From: Methylotenera sp.
Lineage (GTDB): Bacteria > Pseudomonadota > Gammaproteobacteria > Burkholderiales > Methylophilaceae
Assembly (NCBI GenBank): GCA_030652995.1
Contig: JAUSAG010000009.1
Span: 62,001 to 126,000, forward strand
Length of the DNA stretch: 64,000 nt
Direction of reading: 5' to 3'
The notes under the pieces are model-generated. The model had not been told where the DNA came from, made no database searches, and saw only the letters and a list, made by a program, of their open reading frames with translations. The position numbers and the translations under genes are program-made. Positions within the stretch are counted from its first letter, which is position 1. The number at the start of each line of letters is the position of its first letter. Positions 20,498-30,063 of the stretch are shown one piece after another.

Positions 20498-21409
20498 ATG
20501 AAAAATGATCAAGACACATTACAACGCTTTGTATTTGAAAACACGCCAGTACGCGGCAATCTGGTTAATCTTACAAGTACGTTTCAACTTGCACTTAACA
20601 AACAATCATTACCATCAGGCTTAAGGCAGGCATTAGGCGAGCTGATGGCTGCAAGCGCCCTACTTACAGCTACGCTTAAAATGAACGGCTCTCTGGTATT
20701 GCAAATTCAAAGTAAGGGTTTATTAAAACTGCTGGTTGTAGAATGCAACTCAGATTTTGGCATCCGTGCTACAGCAAAATGGACGGGAGAAGTGAATGAT
20801 CAACAAAGTTTGTTTGATCTAATTGAACACGGTCAGTTTATGATTACACTAGACCCAAAAGATGGCGGACAAGCGTATCAAGGCATTGTGCCGTTAGAAG
20901 GCGATAGCATCAGTGCAATACTCGAAAACTATATGTTGCGCTCAGAGCAAATTGACACCAAAATTTGGTTATGTTGTGATGGAAACTCTGCTGCCGGCAT
21001 GCTATTACAAAAATTGCCAGATACCATGAATCAAATAACACAAAGCCAAGAGCACTCTGATCATGACTTAGATACGTGGAATCGTGTTGGCCACTTAGCC
21101 AGTACAATTACCGATGATGAATTGTTAAACTTACCCACTGAAACCCTGCTTAAACGATTATTTAACGAAGAAGATATACGCCTGTTTGAAGCCAGTCATA
21201 CTGCGTTTTTTTGTAGTTGCTCGCGTGAAAGTGTGGCCAACATGCTACGCATGTTAGGTCCTGACGAGCTAAGTAGCATCATTGAGGAGCAAGGTCAGAT
21301 TGAAGTTAACTGCGATTTTTGCAATACGCATTACAAGTTTGACAAAATAGATGCGGTACAACTGCTTGTCGCTGAAGTCACCACGCCAAGCAGTTTAAAG
21401 GTACATTAA
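20498..21409 (+). CDS. hslO: Redox-regulated chaperone Hsp33
   Basis: A 303-residue Hsp33, a cytoplasmic holdase activated by oxidation. The C-terminal zinc redox switch has Cys239 and Cys241 (CSCS) and Cys272 and Cys275 (CDFC), matching the family CxC plus CxxC arrangement. The N-terminal beta domain contains VRGNLVNLTSTF, and the segment DPKDGGQAYQGIVPL is characteristic. The start lies about 60 nt after the Fur-like palindromes, which places an oxidative-stress chaperone next to an iron-uptake receptor; shared control is inferred only. Confidence 0.95.
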   Translation: MKNDQDTLQRFVFENTPVRGNLVNLTSTFQLALNKQSLPSGLRQALGELMAASALLTATLKMNGSLVLQIQSKGLLKLLVVECNSDFGIRATAKWTGEVNDQQSLFDLIEHGQFMITLDPKDGGQAYQGIVPLEGDSISAILENYMLRSEQIDTKIWLCCDGNSAAGMLLQKLPDTMNQITQSQEHSDHDLDTWNRVGHLASTITDDELLNLPTETLLKRLFNEEDIRLFEASHTAFFCSCSRESVANMLRMLGPDELSSIIEEQGQIEVNCDFCNTHYKFDKIDAVQLLVAEVTTPSSLKVH

Positions 21410-21433
21410 TTCCACAAGTATTTTTGATACTGA

Positions 21434-21946
21434 TTATTTACATAAATGCGGTAAATAATCAGCTGTAACGTTGGTTTTATTTTCACCCTTTACCGTCATC
21501 TTTTCAGGTGCTTTGGCATTACCGCACACCCAAGTCACTGGCACGATTTTCGACTCTTCAATCACTGCAGGACGCATTGAAAGCACTTTATCCTTAATTT
21601 GCGGATGTGCTTTATTGCCAAAAGTCATGTGAATTGCACCATTCTCAACCAGTACGGAACGCACAAAATTACTGACGATTTTGTCATTACTAGGCAACCC
21701 TGCCTCGCCATTGTCTGCCAGCAAGGTTTTAGATGTTGCCCAACCTGCTGCAATGGGTGCTTTAGCGATATCTGCTAAGGGCATCGCCGCTACAATCTGC
21801 TCTTTAATAATGCGATGCATGCTTGAAGGTATCGCAATCATTGCCAAAATACCCAATATCGCTACGACGACCATCATCTCTATTGCGGTAAAACCTTGTT
21901 CAAGATAATTAGATTTTACGCATGGTGGTATTCGGCTAAATTGCAT
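21434..21946 (-). CDS. Type IV pilin-like protein
   Basis: A 170-residue prepilin. A leader of 18 residues ends in Gly, then FTAIEMMVVVAILGILAMIA gives the conserved N-terminus with Glu at position +5 and a hydrophobic helix of about 20 residues. Two cysteines (in WVCGNAK and at the C-terminal LCK) could close the D-region disulfide loop typical of pilins. It would be processed by PilD and inserted in a type IV pilus, as major pilin or minor pilin; the isolated position does not decide. It is the last gene on the minus strand here, 16 bp after the methyltransferase gene. Confidence 0.85.
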   Translation of the reverse strand: MQFSRIPPCVKSNYLEQGFTAIEMMVVVAILGILAMIAIPSSMHRIIKEQIVAAMPLADIAKAPIAAGWATSKTLLADNGEAGLPSNDKIVSNFVRSVLVENGAIHMTFGNKAHPQIKDKVLSMRPAVIEESKIVPVTWVCGNAKAPEKMTVKGENKTNVTADYLPHLCK

Positions 21947-21962
21947 ATGTAGTCCTACGTTT

Positions 21963-22769
21963 TTATCTTAAAGAAATTTGACGCAATCGTTCAAACAAAC
22001 AAACAGCAGTGGCCGCACCCGCGTTTAAAGATTCAACTGAACCCAGCGAAGTTTCTGCCATCGGTATAGTGATGCGTTTAGTTGCGGCCGCAATCGTTTG
22101 ATTACGCAAGCCGGCGCCTTCATTACCAATCACAAAAGCGGTGTGCTGCGATAAATCTTGTGCATAGAGTGATTCACCCGCCATCGTGGTTGCGTAACTG
22201 CACCCCTGAAAATTTTGTAATTCTGAAATCAAATCCGCGCGCTCTACAATCGGCAACACAAACTGTGCGCCCTGCCCGCCACGCAATGCTTTTGGTGACC
22301 ATGCATCGGTGCAACTAGTACTCAAATACGCCACTTCAACACCAGATGCCGCAGCGGTACGTAGCATGCTGCCAATATTACCCGGGTCTTGAATATCTTC
22401 TAACATTAAGGCAAATGAAGGATTTTGAGGAATCGGCAATTGCGGTATTTTCACCAATGCCAAAATACCAGTAGCGCTGGCAACCGGTGTGAGTTCGGCA
22501 AACATCAAGGTAGGCAACATCACAGTAGAAACATCCACCAGACTTTGGATTAAGCCTGTCGCTTCTACACTGCTTTTACCTTCAGGAATGATGATCAACT
22601 CAATCCCAGCTACATCAGGCGCACCAAAAGTCACCATGTATGATTCAATTAAATGTACGCCATCTAGCAAAGTTTTACCCTCACTGCGCCGCTCGCGTGC
22701 ATTATCTGCAAATTTCTTGAGTTGCTTAAAAACTGGATTGTCGCGTGAAACGATGTGCTTAAAAGACAT
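21963..22769 (-). CDS. TrmH/SpoU-family RNA methyltransferase
   Basis: A 268-residue SPOUT-class 2'-O-ribose methyltransferase acting on rRNA or tRNA. The three motifs are present: motif 1 EDIQDPGNIGSMLRTAAASG, motif 2 FVIGNEGAGL, and motif 3 IPMAETSLGSVESLNAGAA; these form the trefoil-knot SAM site. An N-terminal substrate-binding domain (about 1-105) begins with SRDNPVFKQLKKF. It resembles TsnR/RlmB-like proteins, but the target nucleotide cannot be fixed from sequence, so no symbol is given. Confidence 0.88.
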   Translation of the reverse strand: MSFKHIVSRDNPVFKQLKKFADNARERRSEGKTLLDGVHLIESYMVTFGAPDVAGIELIIIPEGKSSVEATGLIQSLVDVSTVMLPTLMFAELTPVASATGILALVKIPQLPIPQNPSFALMLEDIQDPGNIGSMLRTAAASGVEVAYLSTSCTDAWSPKALRGGQGAQFVLPIVERADLISELQNFQGCSYATTMAGESLYAQDLSQHTAFVIGNEGAGLRNQTIAAATKRITIPMAETSLGSVESLNAGAATAVCLFERLRQISLR

Positions 22770-22854
22770 ATAACGATTGTTTACAATTTAAAGCGTTAGT
22801 TTAACTGAAACCAGCTTATGAGCGCATAAGGATTACAGTTAATTAGCAAGGCAG

Positions 22855-22923
22855 TTATTGATGTGTCCCGATGATATGTGAAGTCCTAACGGAAGTTGAT
22901 ACTTCGTCGAGTCACATCAATAA
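22855..22923. repeat. Long imperfect hairpin between mcp and methyltransferase gene
   Basis: TTATTGATGTG (22855-22865) and CACATCAATAA (22913-22923) are a perfect 11 bp inverted pair. Inside, CGATGA/TCGTCG (with one G-T) or GAAGT-TGAT-ACTTC can fold, the two overlapping by two bases. In a 258 bp gap between two minus-strand genes it could be a 3' end structure of mcp, a leader of the methyltransferase gene, or a small RNA. No T-run follows. Confidence 0.5.
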
Positions 22924-23027
22924 GTCACTCGATTGGTTAAACCTGACAATTAATTAAACGTGGTGACAATCAATTTAGTTTGGGAACCGTATTAATGCAA
23001 AACAGCCCCCAAACATACCCCTATTAC

Positions 23028-26000
23028 CTAAAACTCCTCCCAGTCGCCGTCATTTGAACCAGACTTTGCAGATAGTTTTAATGGCTTAACAGGTGCTAAC
23101 TTTACTACCTTGCTCGCTAAACTTATACCCGAACTCCTCATCGGGCTTTTGGATGCACGTTTATCCTGATTGCCTACACCTTCGAGCTTAAACACGCTGA
23201 TAACATCAGTTAAGGCATTAGCTTGATCCACCAATGACTCAGCTGCCGCTGCCGCTTGCTCTACCAATGCGGCATTCTGCTGAGTGACCTCATCCATACT
23301 GGTCACAGCGGTGTTAACCTGATCAATGCCCACACTTTGCTCCACAGAGGCCGCAGCAATTTCACTAATAATATCTGCAACGCGCTTGACCGAAGTCACC
23401 ACTTCATCCATGGTCTTGCCCGCGTTCTCAACCTGTTTTGTGCCCTCAGTAGTTTTAGCTACAGAATCAGTGATAAGTTCTTTGATTTCTTTAGCCGCAC
23501 TAGCTGAACGTTGCGCCAGGTTGCGTACTTCGCCTGCTACCACAGCAAAACCGCGGCCTTGCTCACCCGCACGTGCGGCTTCAACCGCAGCATTGAGCGC
23601 AAGAATATTGGTCTGGAAGGCAATACCGTCAATGACACTGATAATATCTTCTATCTTGCGCGCACTTTCATTAATGGCACTCATGGTGCTAACCACCCCA
23701 GAGACGACCTCTCCGCCTTTAACTGCAACCCCTGAGGCTGCCACTGCCAGCTGATTCGCCTGCTTGGCGTTCTCAGCATTCTGTTTTACTGTAGATGCCA
23801 GTTCTTCCATGCTGGCTGCCGTTTCTTCTAGGCTGGAAGCTTGTTGTTCCGTACGGCTAGAGAGGTCAGTGTTGCCAGATGAGATTTCGCCTGCGGCGGT
23901 ATTGATGGTTTCTACCGCCTCTTTTACGGCAATAATCGGCGCGACGATAGTTTCAAGGGTTGCATTAACACCTTCAACAACTTTACGGAAATCTCCCTGA
24001 TGTCGTGTTGCATCAGCACGCGTAGTGACACGTCCTTCACTGGCTGCATCTGCCAGCAGATTCGCATCACTTACCAGCGCATTAACAGCATCAATACACT
24101 GATTGAGGTTGTTTTTAATGGTGTTAAAGTCACCGTAATAGTTATCTGTAATTTTTACAGGGATGTCGCCATTGGAAATACGCTCCACATATTCAGCAGC
24201 CACGTTAAGGGGGCCAATCACATCATCCAGCGTACTGTTGACGCCATCAACCACTTTACGGAAGTCGCCATGATGACGGCTGGCATCTGCGCGGGTTGAG
24301 AGCAGGCCTTTTTTGGCGGCATCAGCCAACATAGAAGCATCCGTCACCAATAGAGTTACCGCATCAATACACTGATTAAGGTTGTTCTTGATAGTGTTAA
24401 AGTCGCCATTGTAGGTATCAGTAATTTTAGACGGGATATTACCTTTCGAAATATCATCCACATATTTGGCTGCAACATTCAGTGGGCTGATAACGGCATC
24501 TAATGTGCTGTTCACACCTTCTACAATTTTTCGGAAATCCCCTTGATGCTGTGTCGCATCGGCGCGGGTTGCCAATCGCCCATTAACAGCTGCCTCAGAA
24601 AGCATGACTGCATCTGCTGCCATCTTGTTGACCGCCTCAATACACGCATTGAGGTTGTTTTTGATAGTATTAAAATCACCGTTATAGGTATCGGTGATTT
24701 TGTCAGGAATATCCCCTTTAGAAATTCGGTCCACGTAGTTAGCGGCAACATTGAGTGGGCCGATAACAGAATCCAGAGTGGCGTTCACGCCTTCTACAAC
24801 TTTACGGAAGTCACCCTGATGTTGTGCTGCATCCGCGCGCGTCGATAGCTTGCCTTCAACCGCGGCTTTAGAGAGCATCACCGCGTCAGAAATAAGTAAT
24901 TTGACTCTATCTTGTAGCGCGCTCATTGCAGCCATGGCGCTAGTGCGGTCATTGTTCGCAAGTGAAATAGTAAAACTGAGGTCACCTGATGCCATGCGGG
25001 TAGCCGCACGACTAATGTCTATTGGCTCACCACCCAAAGCTCGGCCAATGGAACGGGCCAGAGCGAAGCCAAGCCAGATCAAGATGACAATGGCGCCAGC
25101 CAGCGCACCGAGTGAGATCATGAGCGTGCTCTCATAGCGCTTGACACTGCCCTGATATTCTTCATGTGCGATATTCAGCTGCAGTTTGGTCAGCGCTTCT
25201 ACGTCTTTGTCAGCGTCAGCATAAAGCACACGCGCCTGCTCGTCATACCTTTTCGTTGCCACATGATTGTTTGCACGTAATGCTATTACGGCAGGTTTCA
25301 AGCCTATATTCACGAACTTGCCGCGGCTTTCCGCAAATTTTTCAGCCAGTATTTTTTCTTCTGGCGTCAGGTAGGTGGCCATGTATCCCTTCCATAGATC
25401 GCCGATAACCTCTATATTCTGTTCGATAACTTCAGCTGCTTTTGTAGCCACTTCCTGATTCATGACCAGCGAGGTTTGCTTTTCATCAACATTAACATCC
25501 ACTTCGCTAAGCGCTGTTCTCAGCAGCGTCCGGTTATCCTGCATGAGTTTGGATATTTGTTCTAAATCAACTAAAGGCTGCATGCGATCTTCATAAACAG
25601 TTTTAAGGCTGCCTTTAGATGTAGATAGCCCATAAAGACCAAGCGCCGTTAGTATCACCGCTGTCAAAACTGCCAGACCAATCATACCTGCCAAACGCTG
25701 ACTTACTTTCATAGCACTAAACCTCCTTTTTATCTTATTTAAACTTGAATTTTTGATTACTTTGCCATCGCTTATCATCAGGCCTTTAGCCTTACCCTCT
25801 TTAAATAAGCGGTAGGCATTATCGACTGCTTCAACTTGGCTCCGTGCGGGTTTTCTGCGCACCGATTCATAACCTGTCACAGTGCCTCGCTCAACAATTG
25901 GCGCAACATTTGCTTCTACCCAATAAAAATCACCTGCTTTAGTTCTATTTTTCACCAACCCATTCCATGGTCTGCCAGCTTTAAGGTTTCCCCACAAGTC

Positions 26001-26201
26001 TTTAAAAGCCTCTACTGGCATGTCTGGGTGGCGCACAACATTGTGGTTATGTCCCACAAGCTCAGCTTCACTAAAACCACTGACCTTGATAAAATCTTGG
26101 TTAGCGTAAGTAATCATGCCCTTGACATTGGTTCTGGTCATCATTATCTCTGCATCATCAAACATAATTTCATTGCTGGTGACGGGCATATTGATTTTCA
26201 T
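23028..26201 (-). CDS. PAS-containing chemoreceptor with 91-residue tandem repeat
   Basis: A 1057-residue methyl-accepting chemotaxis protein. Order: Aer-like PAS domain (about 10-115, [31 protein letters not shown]); membrane segment 1 (about 170-191); a four-helix-bundle type periplasmic domain; membrane segment 2 (about 360-382); HAMP (about 383-436). Next comes a repeat region with four copies of the 'TRADA..[13 protein letters not shown].TLD' unit, Thr at 454, 545, 636 and 727, period exactly 91. The signalling hairpin carries [20 protein letters not shown]. The C-terminus DWEEF resembles the NWETF tether for CheR/CheB. It follows cheW after 90 bp. PAS suggests redox or energy sensing, as in Aer; the ligand is unknown. 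Confidence 0.92.
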   Translation of the reverse strand: MKINMPVTSNEIMFDDAEIMMTRTNVKGMITYANQDFIKVSGFSEAELVGHNHNVVRHPDMPVEAFKDLWGNLKAGRPWNGLVKNRTKAGDFYWVEANVAPIVERGTVTGYESVRRKPARSQVEAVDNAYRLFKEGKAKGLMISDGKVIKNSSLNKIKRRFSAMKVSQRLAGMIGLAVLTAVILTALGLYGLSTSKGSLKTVYEDRMQPLVDLEQISKLMQDNRTLLRTALSEVDVNVDEKQTSLVMNQEVATKAAEVIEQNIEVIGDLWKGYMATYLTPEEKILAEKFAESRGKFVNIGLKPAVIALRANNHVATKRYDEQARVLYADADKDVEALTKLQLNIAHEEYQGSVKRYESTLMISLGALAGAIVILIWLGFALARSIGRALGGEPIDISRAATRMASGDLSFTISLANNDRTSAMAAMSALQDRVKLLISDAVMLSKAAVEGKLSTRADAAQHQGDFRKVVEGVNATLDSVIGPLNVAANYVDRISKGDIPDKITDTYNGDFNTIKNNLNACIEAVNKMAADAVMLSEAAVNGRLATRADATQHQGDFRKIVEGVNSTLDAVISPLNVAAKYVDDISKGNIPSKITDTYNGDFNTIKNNLNQCIDAVTLLVTDASMLADAAKKGLLSTRADASRHHGDFRKVVDGVNSTLDDVIGPLNVAAEYVERISNGDIPVKITDNYYGDFNTIKNNLNQCIDAVNALVSDANLLADAASEGRVTTRADATRHQGDFRKVVEGVNATLETIVAPIIAVKEAVETINTAAGEISSGNTDLSSRTEQQASSLEETAASMEELASTVKQNAENAKQANQLAVAASGVAVKGGEVVSGVVSTMSAINESARKIEDIISVIDGIAFQTNILALNAAVEAARAGEQGRGFAVVAGEVRNLAQRSASAAKEIKELITDSVAKTTEGTKQVENAGKTMDEVVTSVKRVADIISEIAAASVEQSVGIDQVNTAVTSMDEVTQQNAALVEQAAAAAESLVDQANALTDVISVFKLEGVGNQDKRASKSPMRSSGISLASKVVKLAPVKPLKLSAKSGSNDGDWEEF
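23936..24890 (-). repeat. Diverged 273 bp tandem repeat inside mcp
   Basis: The coding DNA contains a 273 bp unit (91 codons) present three full times plus a fourth first half. The copies are diverged in third positions but almost unchanged in protein sequence (for example [12 protein letters not shown] in three copies, the third as [12 protein letters not shown]). This indicates old duplication under selection rather than recent slippage. Confidence 0.85.
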
Positions 26202-26278
26202 AATGGCTTCTTTCTAACTTTTCTAAATAGTAATATTGATGGTTTCAGAGATTTTCTGCGCTGTCTTGAAAATACCGG

Positions 26279-26788
26279 TTAGTGAATTGACACATCATCA
26301 ATCAGTGCCATTTCCTGGCTACTCATGAGTTGCTCAATATCTACCAGAATCAGCATCTGTGACGCCACTGTGGCTAAACCTACGATGTACTTAGTATCAA
26401 TATTGGTCACCAACGCAGGTACCTCACGAATTTGTTCATCTTTTATTGCTGTTACATCTGAAACACCATCCACTACAATGCCGACCACGCGCCCATTGAG
26501 ATTTAGAATAATGACTACTGTTAATTCGTCGTACTCCACTTTGCCAAGATTTAACTTGATGCGTAAATCTACAATCGGCACAATCTTGCCGCGTAAATTA
26601 ACCACGCCTTTGATGAAGTCTGGCGTATTGGCGATTTGCGTGACAGCGTCATAGCCGCGAATCTCCTGTACTTTTAAAATCTCCAATCCATATTCTTCAG
26701 TACCCAATATAAAGGTAAGATACTCACCTGCCGCGCTTTTTTCTTTAGTATTGATTGTGCTGATGGCAGCACCGCTATTCAAATTCAT
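26279..26788 (-). CDS. cheW: Chemotaxis adaptor CheW
   Basis: A 169-residue CheW that couples chemoreceptors to CheA. Family marks: [20 protein letters not shown], then [41 protein letters not shown], and [12 protein letters not shown] chose the ATG at 26788 because GGAAG lies 7 nt upstream; an in-frame codon at 26812 has no site. It is placed between the GGDEF-EAL gene (35 bp) and the chemoreceptor gene, so it probably serves that receptor. No cheA, cheY or cheR is in the window. Confidence 0.93.
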   Translation of the reverse strand: MNLNSGAAISTINTKEKSAAGEYLTFILGTEEYGLEILKVQEIRGYDAVTQIANTPDFIKGVVNLRGKIVPIVDLRIKLNLGKVEYDELTVVIILNLNGRVVGIVVDGVSDVTAIKDEQIREVPALVTNIDTKYIVGLATVASQMLILVDIEQLMSSQEMALIDDVSIH

Positions 26789-26823
26789 GTTGTAGCTTCC
26801 TTCATCTAACATTAGATTGAGTG

Positions 26824-28944
26824 TTAATTAGTTGAGGGGTCAATTCTTATAGACTTGCTGATAAGTTTTTCAAATTCTGCCAACGGCACTGGCTTACTAA
26901 ATAAATAACCCTGGAAAGTAAAGCAGCCTTGGTGCTCCAGACAGTCACGTTGCGCCACGGTTTCTACCCCTTCGGCAATCACATTAAAACCAAAATTATT
27001 AGCCATGCCAATAATGGTCTGCGTAATGATGGCATCACTATGATTGGTATCGATTTCGCGCACAAAGCTCTGGTCAATTTTCAGCTGGTTAATTGGTAGC
27101 TTTTTCAGATAACTTAATGAAGAATAACCCGTGCCAAAATCATCTATTGAGAAGTGAATCCCAAGTAACTTCAGCGCCTCCATCTTTTCAATAGTGTCGG
27201 TAACATCCTTCAGTACTAAACTTTCTGTGAGTTCTATTTTAAGTCGTGTCGCCTTGGCACCGGTTTCTTCCAGCACCCTGCACACCTGCTCAACAAAATC
27301 AGATTGGCCAAACTGCCGTGCGCTCACATTAACAGCAAGAATCAAATGTTGGGTGAGTGGGTTTGCTTCCCATGTTTTGAGATGCGTACAGGCAGTTACC
27401 AGCACCCAGAGACCAATCGGGATAATCAAACCAGATTCTTCAGCCAGTGGAATAAACTCAGCCGGAGACACTAATCCCCGCTGTGGATGCTGCCACCGCA
27501 ATAGCACCTCTGCACCCAGCACTTTACTTTCACCATCAATCTGAGCAACTTGAATTTGGAAATATAGTAAGAGTTGATCTTTAGGTAAGGCCTGATGCAA
27601 CTCAGATAATATAGTCTGACGTTTTTCAAGCGACGCATGCACGTTTGGATCAAAAAAACTCATGGTATTGCGGCCCGCAGATTTGGCTTGATACATGGCA
27701 ATATCAGCACGTTTTAGCATTTCTTCACTCGTTGCCAAGGGCATAGTAAATAAACTGATACCGATGCTGAGCGTATAATGTAGCTCTTCTCCGGCAACCA
27801 AGATGGGCTGACTGCTAATATCCAGTATTTTTTTGCTTAATGCTTCTGCTTGCAAAGCTGCCTGATTTGCATCCTTACTCAAAATCTCCAGCATGATGAC
27901 AAACTCATCACCACCCAGCCGGGCCACGGTATCGCCTTCACGCACGCATGATTTTAAACGCTTAGCGACCTCTATCAGCAACAGGTCGCCAATGGCGTGC
28001 CCTTTGGTATCATTAATAAATTTAAAATTATCAAGATCAATCATGAACACTGCGCCGTGGTGCAGGCTACGTGCACTATTGTGCAAAGCGATATCCATGT
28101 GATCACGAAGTAGCCTGCGATTTGGCAGATCCGTCAGCGGGTCGTAGTAGGCAAGACGGTAAATAGCCTCCTTAGCCTCTTTATGTTCACTCAGGTCAGT
28201 AAAAGTGCCTATGTAATTATGAACCTCACCATCAGGCCCACTCACCGCAGTAATGCTTAGCCACTTGAGGTAGATCTGGCCATTTTTGCGCCGATCCCAA
28301 ATCTCGCCCTGCCAGAATTTCTTTTCTGCTAAAATTTTCCACATCGCCTGATAAAAGGCCTTGTCATGGCGACCAGACTTCAACATCGCGGTGGTTTTAC
28401 CAACGGCCTCCTCTGTGCTATACCCTGTCATCCGCGTAAATGCACCATTGATGCGCAAGATACGGTTATTGGCATCAGAAATCACAATCGCCTCTTGCGA
28501 TTCTATCGCCGCATCGGCAACGCGCAAATCACGCTCAGCCAATTTTCGGTCAGTGATGTCGCGACCCATAATGACAATACCTTTACGCGTACCATCTTTA
28601 TTGAATGTTGGCTTTTTGCGCACCTCATACTCACGCACATTGCCTGTGGCATCAATGGAGAGTTCTTCAAACACCAGTAGCTGCCCCACATTCCAGGTAG
28701 CTTCATCATCCGCAAAGCATTTCATATGTATTGATTGCATGTCGGGGCGCTCGGCAGCAAGCTCTTTATCCGTCTTACCTTGCCAGTCAAATCCATGTAG
28801 CTGAAAAAGCGCTTTGGCAGCCTCGTTAGTAATAAGCCAGCGCCCTGCGCCATCTTTGAGAAAAATCGCGTCAGGAATTGCCTCAATCAGGCAAGTGAAT
28901 TCCTCATCCAACACGGCGGAAAAGTCGTAGATTTGTCTCATCAT
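26824..28944 (-). CDS. PAS-PAS-GGDEF-EAL c-di-GMP turnover protein
   Basis: A 706-residue cytoplasmic protein with two PAS domains (about 15-133 and 140-258), a GGDEF cyclase domain (about 262-425) and an EAL phosphodiesterase domain (about 445-695). The cyclase site is intact (RLGGDEFV, with the [14 protein letters not shown] substrate motif). In the phosphodiesterase the EAL signature reads EVL (GAEVLLRW), while [20 protein letters not shown] and AEGVET are present, so activity is plausible. It overlaps the upstream small membrane-protein gene by 4 nt (ATGA) and precedes cheW, which ties c-di-GMP to this chemotaxis unit. Confidence 0.93.
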   Translation of the reverse strand: MMRQIYDFSAVLDEEFTCLIEAIPDAIFLKDGAGRWLITNEAAKALFQLHGFDWQGKTDKELAAERPDMQSIHMKCFADDEATWNVGQLLVFEELSIDATGNVREYEVRKKPTFNKDGTRKGIVIMGRDITDRKLAERDLRVADAAIESQEAIVISDANNRILRINGAFTRMTGYSTEEAVGKTTAMLKSGRHDKAFYQAMWKILAEKKFWQGEIWDRRKNGQIYLKWLSITAVSGPDGEVHNYIGTFTDLSEHKEAKEAIYRLAYYDPLTDLPNRRLLRDHMDIALHNSARSLHHGAVFMIDLDNFKFINDTKGHAIGDLLLIEVAKRLKSCVREGDTVARLGGDEFVIMLEILSKDANQAALQAEALSKKILDISSQPILVAGEELHYTLSIGISLFTMPLATSEEMLKRADIAMYQAKSAGRNTMSFFDPNVHASLEKRQTILSELHQALPKDQLLLYFQIQVAQIDGESKVLGAEVLLRWQHPQRGLVSPAEFIPLAEESGLIIPIGLWVLVTACTHLKTWEANPLTQHLILAVNVSARQFGQSDFVEQVCRVLEETGAKATRLKIELTESLVLKDVTDTIEKMEALKLLGIHFSIDDFGTGYSSLSYLKKLPINQLKIDQSFVREIDTNHSDAIITQTIIGMANNFGFNVIAEGVETVAQRDCLEHQGCFTFQGYLFSKPVPLAEFEKLISKSIRIDPSTN

Positions 28945-29108
28945 GATTTTCTCACTTTCGCCACAACCATGTCAGCAGGTTGATTGACTTGACTTGGAAA
29001 CTTACGCGCAAAAATGCATATGCGCATCATCAACAATGAGATGATCAATAGACAGAAAACGGCTAAGCCAAAGGGAATATCAGAAAAATTATCAAGCGAC
29101 CCAAACAT
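28941..29108 (-). CDS. Small single-span membrane protein
   Basis: A 55-residue protein starting MFGSLDNFSDIPFG with one membrane segment (about 14-36) and a basic C-terminal tail (ARKFPSQVN, then VAKVRKS). The start at 29108 has a strong GGAAGG site 8 nt upstream, better than the in-frame codon at 29138. Its stop overlaps the start of the PAS-GGDEF-EAL gene (ATGA), a sign of translational coupling and of a real gene. Unknown family. A likely role is to anchor or regulate the downstream c-di-GMP protein. Confidence 0.65.
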   Translation of the reverse strand: MFGSLDNFSDIPFGLAVFCLLIISLLMMRICIFARKFPSQVNQPADMVVAKVRKS

Positions 29109-29427
29109 GTTTACACCTTCCTTTGCAGGAAAAACCATCGTTTCTTTCCGTTGTTAACGTAACCGTTGTTTTGTAAACGGTACTAACTTAGATAACGGAA
29201 AACTAAACGAGGCATGTTCGGGGCCTCAGATGCTGGGTGCCGAGGTCATGGGCAACCCGTATTTACACTTACTAATTCGCAATCTATATTTAAAATACAG
29301 TTTTTACAATATATTAACAATTTTTATAATATATTAAAAAAGGGCTTTCACTGCTGATATCGGTAGCAGCGTAACAAAATTTAGGGTAACTTTATAAAAT
29401 AAATTCAATTACGTAAAAAAAGTAATT
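29109..29427 (-). promoter_or_regulatory. Structured leader of the sensory operon
   Basis: A 319 bp gap between the ANTAR regulator and the small membrane-protein gene. Minus-strand features: an A+T-rich promoter-like stretch around 29281-29335 (TTGTTA, 17 bp, TATTTT). Then a G+C-rich module at about 29209-29260 in which one GAGGC can pair either with an upstream CCTC or with a downstream GCCTC, giving exclusive hairpins. Then a nested stem with outer arms 29194-29201/29145-29152 (8 bp) and inner arms 29176-29181/29162-29167 (6 bp). It matches no riboswitch class that I can name. Confidence 0.5.
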
Positions 29428-30063
29428 TTATCCGCCATTCCCAAGATTTAAAATCTCGCGTGAGCTCACAATTCTCATGGCAAGATCTACCAGTTTAATG
29501 TGTTGGGTTCGGGCAGTCTTACGTAATAGTTCCGTTGCCTCAACCCGCCCAATGTTGCGTTGGTCCATAATAATTCCCACAGCCACGCAAATTGAGCGAT
29601 CCGCATCCAGCGCCGTTTGTAATTGCTGTTTTTCTCCCCGCAAGCCCTGAAAATCATGCGATCGAGATAGCGCGGTTTCAATCGCCGGTATTAGTTGCGT
29701 AATATCTACCGGCTTGACCATGTAACCCATCGCCCCTGATTCCGTAGCCTGTTTAATAACTTCCTGTTCACTGTGCGCTGTTAATAAAATGAACGGAATA
29801 TGATGCAGCGCCTCCAGCCGCTTGGTCAATTCCAGCCCATTGCGGCCAGGCATACGTACATCCAACAAAACTAGGTCAGGTCGCTCGTTATTCTCGAGCC
29901 ATGTTTCAGCCTCATCCACTGACTCTACAGAGCTGACCAGATAACCTGCTCTAACAAGCCCGCTCGTCATTGTGGATATAATCAGGCGATCATCTTCCAC
30001 CAACAGCAGGTGTCGTATAGCGGGCGTGAGCTCAAGATTAGCGTTCTGTTGCGGGGTCATCAT
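29428..30063 (-). CDS. ANTAR response regulator
   Basis: A 211-residue response regulator with a receiver domain (about 17-135) and a C-terminal ANTAR RNA-binding domain (about 150-205, with VGIIMDQRNIGRVEATELL). The phosphorylation site is Asp68 in LVLLDVRMPG; the Asp pair is in LVEDD, the Thr in LLTAHS, and the Lys in MVKPVD. ANTAR proteins act as antiterminators by binding paired hairpins in leader RNAs. I start it at the ATG at 30063, which overlaps the kinase stop by 4 nt; codons further upstream lie inside the kinase gene. The cognate kinase is the gene just before it. Confidence 0.9.
   Translation of the reverse strand: MMTPQQNANLELTPAIRHLLLVEDDRLIISTMTSGLVRAGYLVSSVESVDEAETWLENNERPDLVLLDVRMPGRNGLELTKRLEALHHIPFILLTAHSEQEVIKQATESGAMGYMVKPVDITQLIPAIETALSRSHDFQGLRGEKQQLQTALDADRSICVAVGIIMDQRNIGRVEATELLRKTARTQHIKLVDLAMRIVSSREILNLGNGG

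Noticed and set aside
26824-28944. Inactive EAL domain because the signature reads EVL
   Set aside because: EVL is a common active variant and the other catalytic motifs are intact.
29109-29280. c-di-GMP-I (GEMM) riboswitch in the leader of the GGDEF-EAL operon
   Set aside because: The conserved GGGCAAACC and CGCAAAG segments of that class are not present on either strand, although c-di-GMP control would suit the operon.
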